Positions 27,989 through 36,408 of a stretch of 64,000 bases of DNA are shown here, piece after piece. Source of the DNA: Trichomonas vaginalis G3. Taxonomy: Eukaryota; Parabasalia; Trichomonadida; Trichomonadidae. Within the stretch, counting starts at the first letter, position 1. Every line of letters begins with the position of its first letter. Location: NCBI RefSeq assembly GCF_026262505.1, contig NC_067203.1, positions 1,240,001 through 1,304,000 on the forward strand. The letters are read 5' to 3'. The notes below the pieces were generated by a model. The model ran no database searches and was not told the origin of the DNA. It saw only the letters and a program-made list of their open reading frames with translations. Position numbers and translations under genes: made by a program.

Positions 27989-28315
27989 ATGACGAAAACT
28001 ATTGAGATAACAAACTACAACGGTCATGAGTTCAAGAATTTGTTCTTCGTTCCTCGTGAAAATACATTCTATCAGATACGAGGGAGAAAGGGTAAAGTTA
28101 GTTTGAGCGTTTATGAAGGAATGAAGAATGGAAAGTTTATACAAGCATACGATACAAACGGTAAGCGTGTTTCATTAGCTTTGTCAAAACTTACTAACAT
28201 TTATTTTGACAGTGACTTTGACTCTGACGATTGGAGCGACAGCAGCGATACTGAAGAATATGAACTATTGTGTGAAGCACAGCAATGGGAAGAGTTGCAA
28301 TACTTTTGTAAGTGA
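27989..28315 (+). CDS. TIR-encoded 108-aa protein (right copy)
   Basis: Identical in all 108 residues to the gene at 7079-7405. It lies inside the right TIR and is read inward in TIR coordinates. The ATG follows TTTTATTTGGATGTAA. See the left copy for a description; function unknown. Confidence 0.6.
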   Translation: MTKTIEITNYNGHEFKNLFFVPRENTFYQIRGRKGKVSLSVYEGMKNGKFIQAYDTNGKRVSLALSKLTNIYFDSDFDSDDWSDSSDTEEYELLCEAQQWEELQYFCK

Positions 28316-28496
28316 GAACGTTTATTTTTACAGTAGTGAGGTGAAGTGGTTGGCAGCTTTATAAATATTTAAGGTTAAGTTGGTGTTTGTGTTTGTGTTG
28401 TAAAATATACGTTAACGGTTTTGTAAAGTGTCAAATTCACAAGTATTGCGTATGGAGGAACGCAGTGCCTCCGTACACGAGACTTGTATACTAACT

Positions 28497-28501
28497 TTCT
28501 T
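28497..28501. repeat. Target-site duplication of element B, right
   Basis: TTCTT, matching 6893-6897. Confidence 0.85.
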
Positions 28502-29713
28502 CTCTTGGATAGTATTTGCCATCTATGTTTATATGGTATTTAATACCGGGGTTGTAGAAACAAGAATAGTCATTTATAGTTCGTCTGAAAAGAACAAACA
28601 TAGTATCTGCATGTTTCATTGCAGTTGTTAAGGCAATATCTGTTCTTGCACCTGGGTCAGCACTTTGGTTTCCAACTTCACCTGCAAAGTCTTTGACAGA
28701 TATTTGGTGTATAGGGAACATAAGTGGAACTGCAATATATTTGGCAACTAAAGCATTTGAAATATCTGGGTCCAACATATAGACTGCAAGTCTGCTTTCT
28801 ATTCTCTTGCATTCAAACTTTTCGCATGTGAACTTAACTGGGTCCCAAGCAGTTCCAGCAGCATTGAAGTAGTAGTTTACTTCAGTGTTGAGGTTTGAGA
28901 AACCAAAGTCTAAGTCAACTTTGTCTTTGCAAAAGTCACAGAACTTGGCTCCACCAGTTCCAGCTACAGTAAGAGTGAATGGGTCTTGTGTTGGTGCAAT
29001 GACTAAGTTATTTTTGCTTGGAGTAAGTTCGATAGAAATTTTTCCTGCCCAGTTTGGCAAGTATCTTAAAAACCTGAAGATGAGGAAAGATGACAAAGGA
29101 ACTCTAAGTTTCAATTTTACTTTGGTTACTGCTGCTGCAGTTTGTCCAGAAAGGTCAACATAAACTCCTGGAACGTTAGGGTCAAGTCTTCTTATTTTCT
29201 CAATAGTTGCATACTGGTCTGTTTGTTCTCTAGCTTGTGGTTGTACTGAGTTTCTCAAAGCGAACCATTCATAGTTTGCCCATGTTACTGTTTGAACTAA
29301 GTCAGAGTTAGAATATATCTTATATCCATGAAAACTTCTGGAGCATATTGGTATCCGACATAGAAAATTCCATTGCAACCTTTCTTGTCAGACAACTTGG
29401 CAGAAGGTTTTATTTCAATGTCTTGTTCCACGTATAAGAATGAGTTGTCAATAGAAATTATATGAAACCTGTCGCAAGCAATATCTACTGTTGTTGAAGA
29501 ACCTTCTCCAAACTCACCTACGTTTCCATAAGAAACAGCAGTTGTATATTCGTAAGTTCCAGGAACTATTTCTGACCTTCTAATGGCATTGTCGCATTCG
29601 TTATACCATTCGGAAACATTTCCATTCATAGCATCCAAAACTGTTGGCGTTATATTCTGAGCGGCGTACATTTCATATGGGTAAAAATATAGAATAGTTG
29701 GTTTATGTGTCAT
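28497..29713 (-). pseudogene. Major capsid protein, N-terminal part (split by element B)
   Basis: N-terminal part of A's double jelly-roll-type capsid protein, starting MTHKPTILYFYPYEMY. It includes NSFLYVEQDIEIKP, VPLSSFLIFRFLRYLPNW and VAKYIAVPLMFPIHQISV. The remainder lies at 6464-6897 beyond inserted element B. About one further break. Its 3' neighbour in transcription order would be the 6151 region. Confidence 0.8.
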
Positions 29714-32700
29714 AATAGAACCCACGTGGACCAAGCTTTACTTTCTTCCTGACTGAGTTTTTAACTCTTCTTTTTCCTTCATTGCCACTACTTTCACTAG
29801 ATGAAGTTACTTCTTCACTACTTTCACTTTGTTCTACTCTTCTTCTTTGGTGTCGCTTTGGTAACTTGCCCTCTGCTTCAAGTTGTAGCATCTTTGCCTC
29901 ATGTTCACCTAGTATGTTGTAAATTTCCCATGTCCTTTTTGCCTTTGGGCTCTGGTCGCCCATCTCAGGTAACCTATATCCTAGAAAGAGTTTGTCATAG
30001 TTTGTATTTGAGTCTTTGCGTATTGTTTGCATGACTCTTTCCTGAGTTTCCGGTTCAAGCTCTTCAAACAGTGCCTGTCCATATAGAATAAGCTCGTTTC
30101 CAAATATATGTTTTTGTAGCCATTCTGGTTTTCTTTCCATGTTACCAACTATATCTTTTGTGAATGGGAAAGCTTTTACCCAATCTTTCAGTCTTGCGTC
30201 GTTTATTTCTGTAGTTGGTTTTATTTTGTCAAGGAACATGTTTTTCAATACTAACATTTCATTTGGTACTGTCCATTTGAGTTTTCTTAAATATTCATCC
30301 CTTCTCAGGTCATTGTCTGCAAAGTAAGTTTTTATGACATTTTGTAAACTTTCATTTGCAAGGTCATGTACAATAGGTTCTCTTCCTTCTCCCTCCCTAA
30401 CTTTCTTTCTAAACTCTTCACCAAATATACCATCTCTATGGTTCTGTGTAGTTCTTTGAGATAAATGTTCTAGAACGTCAGGTGTTATATTTCCATCAGC
30501 CATGTTCATTTCATACTGGTCCAAAATATCTGCATGTTTCATATCTTTCAATGGCATTAAAGCCGCGCTGAAAATACCAGCTATATCTGGTTCACCATTG
30601 ACTTCCATTGCGTCTACAACTTCTTGGAATTGAGGTTGTAAGTTTATGAACCACCTATCCGGATTAGCTTTATGACCCCATCTCATTGTAGTTCCATCGT
30701 CTGCAGAAACAAAAGTAGGTTTGTTTCCATCTTGGCTAGGTTCTGAATGAACTTTAAACAATGTTTCATTTCTATATGTTTTCTTGAAATTTAACCTTTT
30801 ATTTTCACCGAGTTCATCCAAAGATTGAACGTTAAATGCTCGTAAGTAAAAAGGGTTGTTGTATTTGTGTACATTTTCTTTCAGTGCTTCCATTCTATGC
30901 TGAATATTTTCATCTGGTGCTGGAGTCTTTTGTATGTCGGCAAACATTTTTCGATATTCTTCTACTATGTCAGCCGAATTTTTTTTAGACTCTTGGAAAT
31001 ATTCCATATTCTCCGCATACTCTTGTTGAGGGTCAAGATTTTTCGGCTGTTCCAAATCTTCATCTAGTTCTGTGAAGTTAGTTTCCAAAGGAGTGACTTG
31101 TTCGTTTCCTTCAGGCGCTTCTAGCTGTTGTTGCTGAACTATTTCTTCCATGTCTGGTTGTATCTGAACTATTTCTTCCTGTGGAGTTTCTTGTACCTCA
31201 TCTGCTGGCATTTCATATATTCCGAGACCGTTTTCAACAATTTCCCTATCTAAGTCATCCGGACTCATAAACCTTTCTTCTTTCGTTCCGTCTCTATTTT
31301 TTACGCGTTTCATGACGGGAGTTGAATTGTCATTTAGCTCTGACATCAAATATCTCGGAGTAAATTCGTTCATGTCATTTGGATGATATGCTATTAAATC
31401 ATATCCCTTAGCGAGCTTGTATTTTCCAGGTTTGAATTTATATCCGTTTTGGTGCTGAGCCATAAAGCTAAATAGGTCCGGGTCAGTATTTCCATCCTTG
31501 AACTTTCTAATAGCTTCTTTATATCTGTCACTAAAGTCAATACTATCTGGGTAACCATAGTCTTCCTTAAGCCTTTTTAAGAATTCTTGGTTTCCTTGTT
31601 CTCTACTTCTTTTATGTCCTTGCTCTGTTTGTGGTTGTTGTTGTGCAGGGTTTTGAACTGTTGGTTGCTGTGCTGGTTGTGGAGGTGGTTGTTGTGCTGG
31701 TTGTGGAGGTGGTTGTTGTGCAGGGTTTTGAACTGTTGGTTGTTGTGCTGGTTGTGGAGGTGGTTGTTGTGCTGGTTGTTGTGTTGGTTGTTGTGTTGGT
31801 TGTTGTGTTGGTTTTGGTGCATGCCTGTGTCTATGTCCATGTGACGATGTAAATGTTTTAGGTAGTCCTGGTGCAGGTGCTTCTCTTGGAGGGTTTGGTG
31901 GTATATAAATTCCAACAGCTGGTATATAAGTTCCACCAGCTGGCACATATGTTCCATCTGCAGCGTAATGTCCTACCTGACTTTTCGTTCTTAAGAAAGC
32001 ATTTACTAGGTCTGTTTTGGTCTGTTGTAACTCTTTTTCTTGACTTTCCACAACAGTTGCTCTAACGGCGTCATAGGCACTTTGAACTGCCTGTCTCGTT
32101 GCTGCATCTGTTATTTTCGTCATATTTTGTGCTACTTCTTTTAACTCTTTGTCGAAACCTTCAGACTTCAGTTTCTTTCCAGATGAGAAGTCGTTCACTT
32201 GTTTCACCTTACTATGAAGAGCTTCGAAGGCGTTCTTAAAGTCAGCATTCGTTAAAGCTTCATTTGAACTGTCTTCATCCGCTTGTATTTTTGTCCTTAT
32301 TGACCCTATAAGCTGGGCTGCTTTAGCGTTGGCTTGGGCATCTAACCAGTCATTGTTAGCTTTTATATATTCTGAGCTTTTCATTGCCTTTTGCATGGCT
32401 GCGTCGTTATTTTTACTTTCTTGTGCTAAGTTTTCATACTGTACGGTTTGGTTTTGCAACTGTAAAAGTTTTTCTGCCTTTACATTTGCTTCAACTTCCT
32501 TTTTATACTCATCGCTATCCATATATGTCTTCAGGGCTTTTTGTTTTATCTCTTCATCTTTCAGTACTTTATATTGAGTAGTATGGTTTTTCAAATTTAA
32601 AACATCTTGTTCCATTTTTGCTACTTCTGTTGCTTTTTCTGACACTTTTTTCGCATATTGCTCTGTACTTAGTTCTTTCAGTTGTTCTTCTTTCTTCTTT

Positions 32701-33098
32701 TTCTCTACGTTTAACTCATTGAGTTTCTTTGTGTGTCTGTCATATTCTAGTTTCTTTTCGTTTTCACCTATTTGCTTCTGTATGTCTATGTTTGACTTTT
32801 TGACATCTGCTATTTGATTTTTGAGTGAACTCAAATTCATTTGACTTTGAGGGTTATAGGCTGTTCCGTCTGCAGCTCCAACATAGCCTGCCATTTTCGC
32901 TAAAAGTGCCGCTCTTAAACCTCCACTCTGTGCACCAACAACTCGGTTTAAAAGCATAGGATTGCTTGACATTTGTTGCAACATAGTGGGGTCATTCAGC
33001 ATTTGTTGTTGCAACTGTTGTTGTGGTGTCAGTCTTACTATTGGATGTTTCAATGCTCTCTTCCTCTTACGTATATTCTTACGTAGCTTACGTGGCAT
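29703..33098 (-). CDS. Very large Maverick structural-type protein
   Basis: 1131 aa. Basic start MPRKLRKNIRKRKRALKH, Gln-rich segment, a long coiled coil (about 85-380; repeated KKLEYDRHTKKLNELN-type heptads), a Pro/Gln repeat region (PTQQPTQQP units, about 430-490), then a 600-residue folded part rich in acidic residues, and a Ser/Glu plus basic tail (SESSEEVTSSSESSG, RKKVKLGPRGFYYDT). No enzyme motif seen. Size, coiled coil and position next to the capsid gene suggest an inner virion, core or scaffold protein. Looks whole; the copy in C (54382-57692) is shorter in the repeats and broken near its end. Confidence 0.65.
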   Translation of the reverse strand: MPRKLRKNIRKRKRALKHPIVRLTPQQQLQQQMLNDPTMLQQMSSNPMLLNRVVGAQSGGLRAALLAKMAGYVGAADGTAYNPQSQMNLSSLKNQIADVKKSNIDIQKQIGENEKKLEYDRHTKKLNELNVEKKKKEEQLKELSTEQYAKKVSEKATEVAKMEQDVLNLKNHTTQYKVLKDEEIKQKALKTYMDSDEYKKEVEANVKAEKLLQLQNQTVQYENLAQESKNNDAAMQKAMKSSEYIKANNDWLDAQANAKAAQLIGSIRTKIQADEDSSNEALTNADFKNAFEALHSKVKQVNDFSSGKKLKSEGFDKELKEVAQNMTKITDAATRQAVQSAYDAVRATVVESQEKELQQTKTDLVNAFLRTKSQVGHYAADGTYVPAGGTYIPAVGIYIPPNPPREAPAPGLPKTFTSSHGHRHRHAPKPTQQPTQQPTQQPAQQPPPQPAQQPTVQNPAQQPPPQPAQQPPPQPAQQPTVQNPAQQQPQTEQGHKRSREQGNQEFLKRLKEDYGYPDSIDFSDRYKEAIRKFKDGNTDPDLFSFMAQHQNGYKFKPGKYKLAKGYDLIAYHPNDMNEFTPRYLMSELNDNSTPVMKRVKNRDGTKEERFMSPDDLDREIVENGLGIYEMPADEVQETPQEEIVQIQPDMEEIVQQQQLEAPEGNEQVTPLETNFTELDEDLEQPKNLDPQQEYAENMEYFQESKKNSADIVEEYRKMFADIQKTPAPDENIQHRMEALKENVHKYNNPFYLRAFNVQSLDELGENKRLNFKKTYRNETLFKVHSEPSQDGNKPTFVSADDGTTMRWGHKANPDRWFINLQPQFQEVVDAMEVNGEPDIAGIFSAALMPLKDMKHADILDQYEMNMADGNITPDVLEHLSQRTTQNHRDGIFGEEFRKKVREGEGREPIVHDLANESLQNVIKTYFADNDLRRDEYLRKLKWTVPNEMLVLKNMFLDKIKPTTEINDARLKDWVKAFPFTKDIVGNMERKPEWLQKHIFGNELILYGQALFEELEPETQERVMQTIRKDSNTNYDKLFLGYRLPEMGDQSPKAKRTWEIYNILGEHEAKMLQLEAEGKLPKRHQRRRVEQSESSEEVTSSSESSGNEGKRRVKNSVRKKVKLGPRGFYYDT
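31626..31812. repeat. Pro/Gln-coding minisatellite
   Basis: GGTTGTTGTGCTGGTTGTGG-type units (PAQQPPPQ, PTQQ and TVQNPAQQ on the minus strand). Copy number differs between A and C (56310-56430). Confidence 0.8.
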
Positions 33099-33118
33099 TT
33101 TAAGTGAAGTTAAAAAGC

Positions 33119-33445
33119 GGCTTTTGACAGATGTTTATATGAGACTTTCTCCGGTTTATAGGACCTCTCTCATATTCTATATTGTCAAGACTTCCTGGAC
33201 TGTTGTCAAAATGTCATGTTGTCTCATTTTTTCAGAGAAGTTCGTTTAACCGAGGGACCGAGGGACCGAGGGACCTGGTGACGTAGCGACGATAGACCCT
33301 TACTTGTCCGGACAAAGTTAAACTATTTTGAGTGCTCTACAAACAAGTCAACAGCAACGACTTTCAAAAATTTTACGGGCTAGAAGGCACGAAGTGCCTG
33401 GGAAGCCCCCAGCACCCAAAACCTCATTTTATATAAACTGCATGT
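33119..33445. repeat. Extra segment near A's right end with TIR-like hairpin
   Basis: Absent from the matching place in element C. Contains three GAGGGACC units (33250-33275), a 70-bp stretch shared in inverse orientation with 43836-43905, and a GGCACGAAGTGCC hairpin flanked by GGGCTAGAA and GGAAGCCCC (about 33378-33412) that resembles the A/C TIR. It may be the remnant of another terminus. Confidence 0.6.
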
Positions 33446-33451
33446 TATACT

Positions 33452-33500
33452 AAACATCTTCAGGGGCTAGAGGGGCGCAGCCCTGGAAGCCCCAATACCT
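33452..33500 (-). repeat. Element A terminal inverted repeat, right
   Basis: Matches C's termini except that the inner hairpin stem differs (GGGGCGCAGCCCC here, GGGCACGAAGTGCC in C). A run of about 23 T follows. Confidence 0.8.
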
Positions 33501-33856
33501 TTTTTTTTTTTTTTTTTTTTTTTTGTTTTTAATTCAACTCACAAAAAACCGATATTTCTTGGATAGCCTAAACATGACGATTATTTATGTAAAGTGTTTC
33601 TTATCTTAAATTATATATTCGAAAAATAGTGCCAAACAATATTTTCTGAAAGATATCGTGATATATTTTTGATAACTTGTATAAAAGTGTAAACTTCAGA
33701 ATAAACAATATTTGTTGGGACACTTTTTACGGGCTAATAAATAAGCCTGAAAAAGTATCAAGCAACTATTAAAATATATATTCGCTTTTTAATCGTCGTC
33801 CCTCCTCTCAAAAAGTGACTAATATATTTTGAATATATTATAAAAAAAAAAAAAAA
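33501..33856. other. Spacer between elements A and C
   Basis: 356 bp of AT-rich sequence bounded by a poly-T run at its left and a poly-A run at its right. No gene seen. Probably old host DNA between two independent insertions. Confidence 0.6.
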
Positions 33857-33906
33857 AGGTATTGGGGCTTCCAGGCACTTCGTGCCCTCTAGCCCCGAAG
33901 ATGTTT
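33857..33906 (+). repeat. Element C terminal inverted repeat, left
   Basis: Fifty bases identical in inverse to 57724-57773. Contains nested hairpins: outer arms GGGGCT/AGCCCC and inner GGCAC/GTGCC (33864-33896). Preceded by a run of A (33842-33857). Confidence 0.9.
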
Positions 33907-33957
33907 TGTCACTTTTCTGTCACTTTTCAGGGAAAAAACATTTTTATTAAATATAAA

Positions 33958-34776
33958 ATGAATTTTACAAAACCACCGTTACCCTTCTTTGGAAATAAGA
34001 GTAGATGTAAAGATATTCTATTGAGAGAACTTAAGAAACTACCGAATGGTCTAACATTTGTAGATTTGTTCGGTGGAAGTTTCTATATATCTCATTTGTG
34101 CCATACTGTATTTCCTGACTCAAAGATTATATGCAATGACTTCGACAACTATATGAACCGTCTCAAACATATACCAGACACAAACAAAATATTGAGTGAG
34201 TTGAAAGAAAAGATACCTATAGGTAAGATGGAACGTATACCATTAGATAAGAAAGATATTGTCAGAGAGGTTTTGAAAAAAGCAGAGTATATTGACTGGG
34301 ATAGTATATCTGCTAGACTTTTATATAGTGGTTCTATAAGAGTTCATGACATTGAAACACTTATGTCAAACGTTTTATATCTTAACTATACAAAGGTTTT
34401 CAAAGAGAACATAGAAAAATATATTGAGGGTATAGAGTTTGTGAGATGTCATTGGACAGAGTTGTATGAAAAATATAAAGACAAGGAAAATGTTTTCTTT
34501 ATAGTGGACCCGCCGTTCTATAACACATGCGATTTTCAATACCAAGTAGACTGGACTTTGAGAGACTCTTTAGAAACTTTAGACGTTTTACATAACCATC
34601 CATGCTTTTACTTTACATCCGATAAAAGTGGTTTGGAAAGTGTCATGAGATGGTTAGAGGACATACATGACTATGAGTTTAGATACGATAAGATAGAATA
34701 TGAGAGAGGTCCTATAAACCGGAAAAAGTGTCACAACAAAGAAATTTTATTGGTAAGTAAATGTGGTTTGAAATAG
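33958..34776 (+). CDS. DNA adenine N6-methyltransferase (D12/Dam class)
   Basis: 272 aa from MNFTKPPLPFFGNKSR; the upstream frame enters the TIR and is rejected. Motif I region PFFGNKSRCKDIL and FVDLFGGSFYISH (SAM binding), then motif IV FFIVDPPFYNT (catalytic DPPF near residue 183), in the order of D12-class adenine methyltransferases such as Dam. It would methylate adenine in DNA, either the element's or the host's. Looks whole. It is the first gene at C's left end, and a 43-aa membrane peptide overlaps its 3' end. N6-methyladenine is reported as the main DNA base modification in T. vaginalis, so an element-borne enzyme is of interest. Confidence 0.85.
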   Translation: MNFTKPPLPFFGNKSRCKDILLRELKKLPNGLTFVDLFGGSFYISHLCHTVFPDSKIICNDFDNYMNRLKHIPDTNKILSELKEKIPIGKMERIPLDKKDIVREVLKKAEYIDWDSISARLLYSGSIRVHDIETLMSNVLYLNYTKVFKENIEKYIEGIEFVRCHWTELYEKYKDKENVFFIVDPPFYNTCDFQYQVDWTLRDSLETLDVLHNHPCFYFTSDKSGLESVMRWLEDIHDYEFRYDKIEYERGPINRKKCHNKEILLVSKCGLK

Positions 34777-34892
34777 GACTACTTGTTTTAGGTTTTTTCC
34801 ATTGTGTCATTTACTTATTTGACGTGGCAGAAAGATATAGAGAATATGAAGATGAACCAATGCCTGCAAATGTTCAGCATATGTACTCGTAA
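34761..34892 (+). CDS. 43-aa single-membrane-span peptide
   Basis: MWFEIGLLVLGFFHCVIYLF gives one hydrophobic helix, followed by a charged tail (ERYREYEDEP). It overlaps the end of the methyltransferase gene by 16 bp. Could be a virion membrane or release peptide; unrecognised and too short to be sure it is expressed. Confidence 0.4.
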   Translation: MWFEIGLLVLGFFHCVIYLFDVAERYREYEDEPMPANVQHMYS

Positions 34893-34915
34893 GAGATATT
34901 TTTATCTAATATTAA

Positions 34916-35278
34916 ATGGACGCACAGAACTTAGCGAATGCACAGCAACCTGGACAACCAAACCCAGAGAATATTCCAAATGAAGTTAGAATACAAACTG
35001 CAATGGCAAACTATGGTCAAGTGCCAACAGATGTACAAATGCAAACTGCCATGTCAAATGACGCTGCGTTAGGCTTACCACCATGGTATGCAAATATGAG
35101 ATGGAAAGAGTTTTATACAAACCCTGAAGTGGGATATAAACAACTCTATGCAGATGACGCGAACACAGGAGTTGACCCAGAGTATGTTTTCTACCAGAGG
35201 AGAAATAGAATGTATGAGCTCCAGTTAAAGAATGCAATGGAACTCAGAAGGAAACGTAAAAGACTAGGCGGACATTAG
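34916..35278 (+). CDS. Small protein with internal repeat
   Basis: 120 aa. Disordered Gln/Asn/Pro-rich start, then two copies of a QTAMxN unit (VRIQTAMANYGQVP, VQMQTAMSNDAALG), an aromatic segment (PPWYANMRWKEFY) and a basic end ELRRKRKRLGGH. Likely a small virion protein by composition and position; no family recognised. The ATG follows TATTTTTATCTAATATTAA. Confidence 0.5.
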   Translation: MDAQNLANAQQPGQPNPENIPNEVRIQTAMANYGQVPTDVQMQTAMSNDAALGLPPWYANMRWKEFYTNPEVGYKQLYADDANTGVDPEYVFYQRRNRMYELQLKNAMELRRKRKRLGGH

Positions 35279-35296
35279 ATTTTTACATATAGTAAA

Positions 35297-35539
35297 ATGG
35301 GTTTCTTCAGTAGTATTGGAAACTTCTTTCGAAATGTTGGAAGAGGTATATGGAATGGAATAAAAACCGTAGGAAGAGGAATTTGGAACGGAGTCAAAAA
35401 TATTGGCAAAAGAGTAGGTCAGTTTGTTGGTATTATACCTAAAGACCCTGAACCAGAAGAACAAGCTCCTGTTATACAACAGCCTGAACCTGCACCACAG
35501 TCAAGTTGGCAACCAAATCCAACACCTCAACCGTATTAA
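35297..35539 (+). CDS. Amphipathic, membrane-active-type peptide
   Basis: 80 aa. MGFFSSIGNFFRNVGRGIWN and a second GRGIWNGVKN unit form a long amphipathic, basic helix with Gly/Trp spacing. A Pro/Glu/Gln tail follows. MG at the start would allow N-myristoylation if the Met is removed (inference). Resembles membrane-lytic capsid peptides (adenovirus pVI type). The gene at 38626 has similar composition. Confidence 0.5.
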   Translation: MGFFSSIGNFFRNVGRGIWNGIKTVGRGIWNGVKNIGKRVGQFVGIIPKDPEPEEQAPVIQQPEPAPQSSWQPNPTPQPY

Positions 35540-35541
35540 AA

Positions 35542-36390
35542 TTATATTTTTACCGTTCGATAGTAGTTGTATATGAGACTAAGTTCTAAGTAAAACGCAT
35601 GGTATAATGGAACTATTCTCTTTCTTCCATCTGTTGTAAACCATACTTGAAAGTCTGAAATACTTCCACTCGGCGGTTCATATAGCTTTGTAGGTTTTTC
35701 GTAAAAGTCATTTGCCAAGCATAAAAAAGAGTTTTGTGCACCAGAAAATGAAGCATGAACTATAATAGCATCTGAGTCGAAAACATTTTCATATGTTCCA
35801 TTAGGGTTTTCGACTTCATAAAAGTCCGGGTGTACTGGATATTCTGCAGGCTGATTTAACATCCTCATAAACCTATACCATGCCAAGTTGTTATATTTTG
35901 TAGAAATATAAACGTCTTCTCCAAGGTCTTCTATTCTATTGATTTTAACAGTTGCATTTTTCCTGTCATAAATAATATCGAGATGGTATTCTCCTTCGTC
36001 AATGTTAAACTGGTTTGCATATTCGAGATAGATATCGTTTATTTTTTCTTGAAAAGCTTGAAGAGTTGTTTCTAAGTTTACAAGCAAATTCACTTGTAAA
36101 AGTTTTCCCTGTTCAAATTTCTCATACGTACGTTTTTCTTTGTTATAGTATCGAACTTCAAAACCGACCGTAAATGGGAAACCATGTATGGCTTCTGAAA
36201 TGAACTTCATTCTACGAAAGCCAATAGCTTTTGTGACAGATGGGTCTCTTAGCCATCTTAGTGGGTAGTCAAAACGATAGCCTTCATGTTTTACGGTCTC
36301 TGTCTCAAACTTTTGACCGACATTCGTAAAAAGTTCATCTAATGGTTTAGTTGTAGCAACTCTTGAATTTTCTTTTTCTATTGAAAGCAT
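35542..36390 (-). CDS. YP-x-x-W family structural-type protein (copy 1 of C)
   Basis: 282 aa. N-terminal TTKPLDELFTNVGQKF, then YRFDYPLRWLRDPSVTKAIGFRR near residue 45, a beta-rich middle, and a C-terminal SFLCLANDFYEKP plus ISDFQVWFTTDGRKR. A close paralog at 42039 in the same element is broken; relatives in B are 8304 and 23840. Divergent from the fibre gene with only 18 bp between start codons, so it may belong to the fibre/vertex complex. Looks whole. Confidence 0.6.
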   Translation of the reverse strand: MLSIEKENSRVATTKPLDELFTNVGQKFETETVKHEGYRFDYPLRWLRDPSVTKAIGFRRMKFISEAIHGFPFTVGFEVRYYNKEKRTYEKFEQGKLLQVNLLVNLETTLQAFQEKINDIYLEYANQFNIDEGEYHLDIIYDRKNATVKINRIEDLGEDVYISTKYNNLAWYRFMRMLNQPAEYPVHPDFYEVENPNGTYENVFDSDAIIVHASFSGAQNSFLCLANDFYEKPTKLYEPPSGSISDFQVWFTTDGRKRIVPLYHAFYLELSLIYNYYRTVKI

Positions 36391-36408
36391 ATTTTATCTA
36401 GAATAAAA
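36391..36408. promoter_or_regulatory. 18-bp bidirectional start region
   Basis: ATTTTATCTAGAATAAAA separates the divergent starts at 36390 and 36409 and is nearly palindromic, so each gene reads TTTTAT(T/C)TAGA towards its ATG. This shows how short the Maverick control regions are. Confidence 0.55.

Larger units (their letters stand above)
6898..28496. mobile_element. Maverick/Polinton element B, full length
   Basis: 21.6-kb element bounded by about 690-bp TIRs starting AGTTAGTATACAAG, inside A's capsid gene, with a 5-bp duplication. Parts: fibre, integrase, packaging ATPase, protein-primed PolB, major capsid, penton-like gene, two YP-x-x-W genes, a pVI-like peptide, a KilA-N gene and cassette genes. 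TIRs match except for a 12-bp repeat unit, so the insertion looks recent, yet the coding part is broken at about fifteen places, mostly in PolB and the capsid gene. Confidence 0.95.
27819..28496 (-). repeat. Element B terminal inverted repeat, right
   Basis: Inverse copy of 6898-7587, 12 bp shorter owing to one fewer repeat unit. Contains the second copy of the 108-aa gene. Ends TATACTAACT at 28496. Confidence 0.95.
1..33500. mobile_element. Maverick/Polinton element A (left half outside window)
   Basis: Right part of a giant Maverick/Polinton of the same family as element C (33857-57773). Visible parts: KilA-N genes, packaging ATPase, SF3 helicase, penton-like gene, major capsid gene and a very large structural-type gene, ending at a TIR whose last bases are CAATACCT (33500). 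Gene order and sequence match the right half of C almost perfectly. Element B (6898-28496) is inserted in the major capsid gene. Apart from that insertion it shows only one or two breaks. Very high similarity to C suggests a young copy. Confidence 0.9.

Noticed and set aside
31577-31957. Open frames in other frames over the Pro/Gln repeat (long His/Asn or Trp/Leu runs)
   Set aside because: By-products of a short tandem repeat inside the large structural-type gene.
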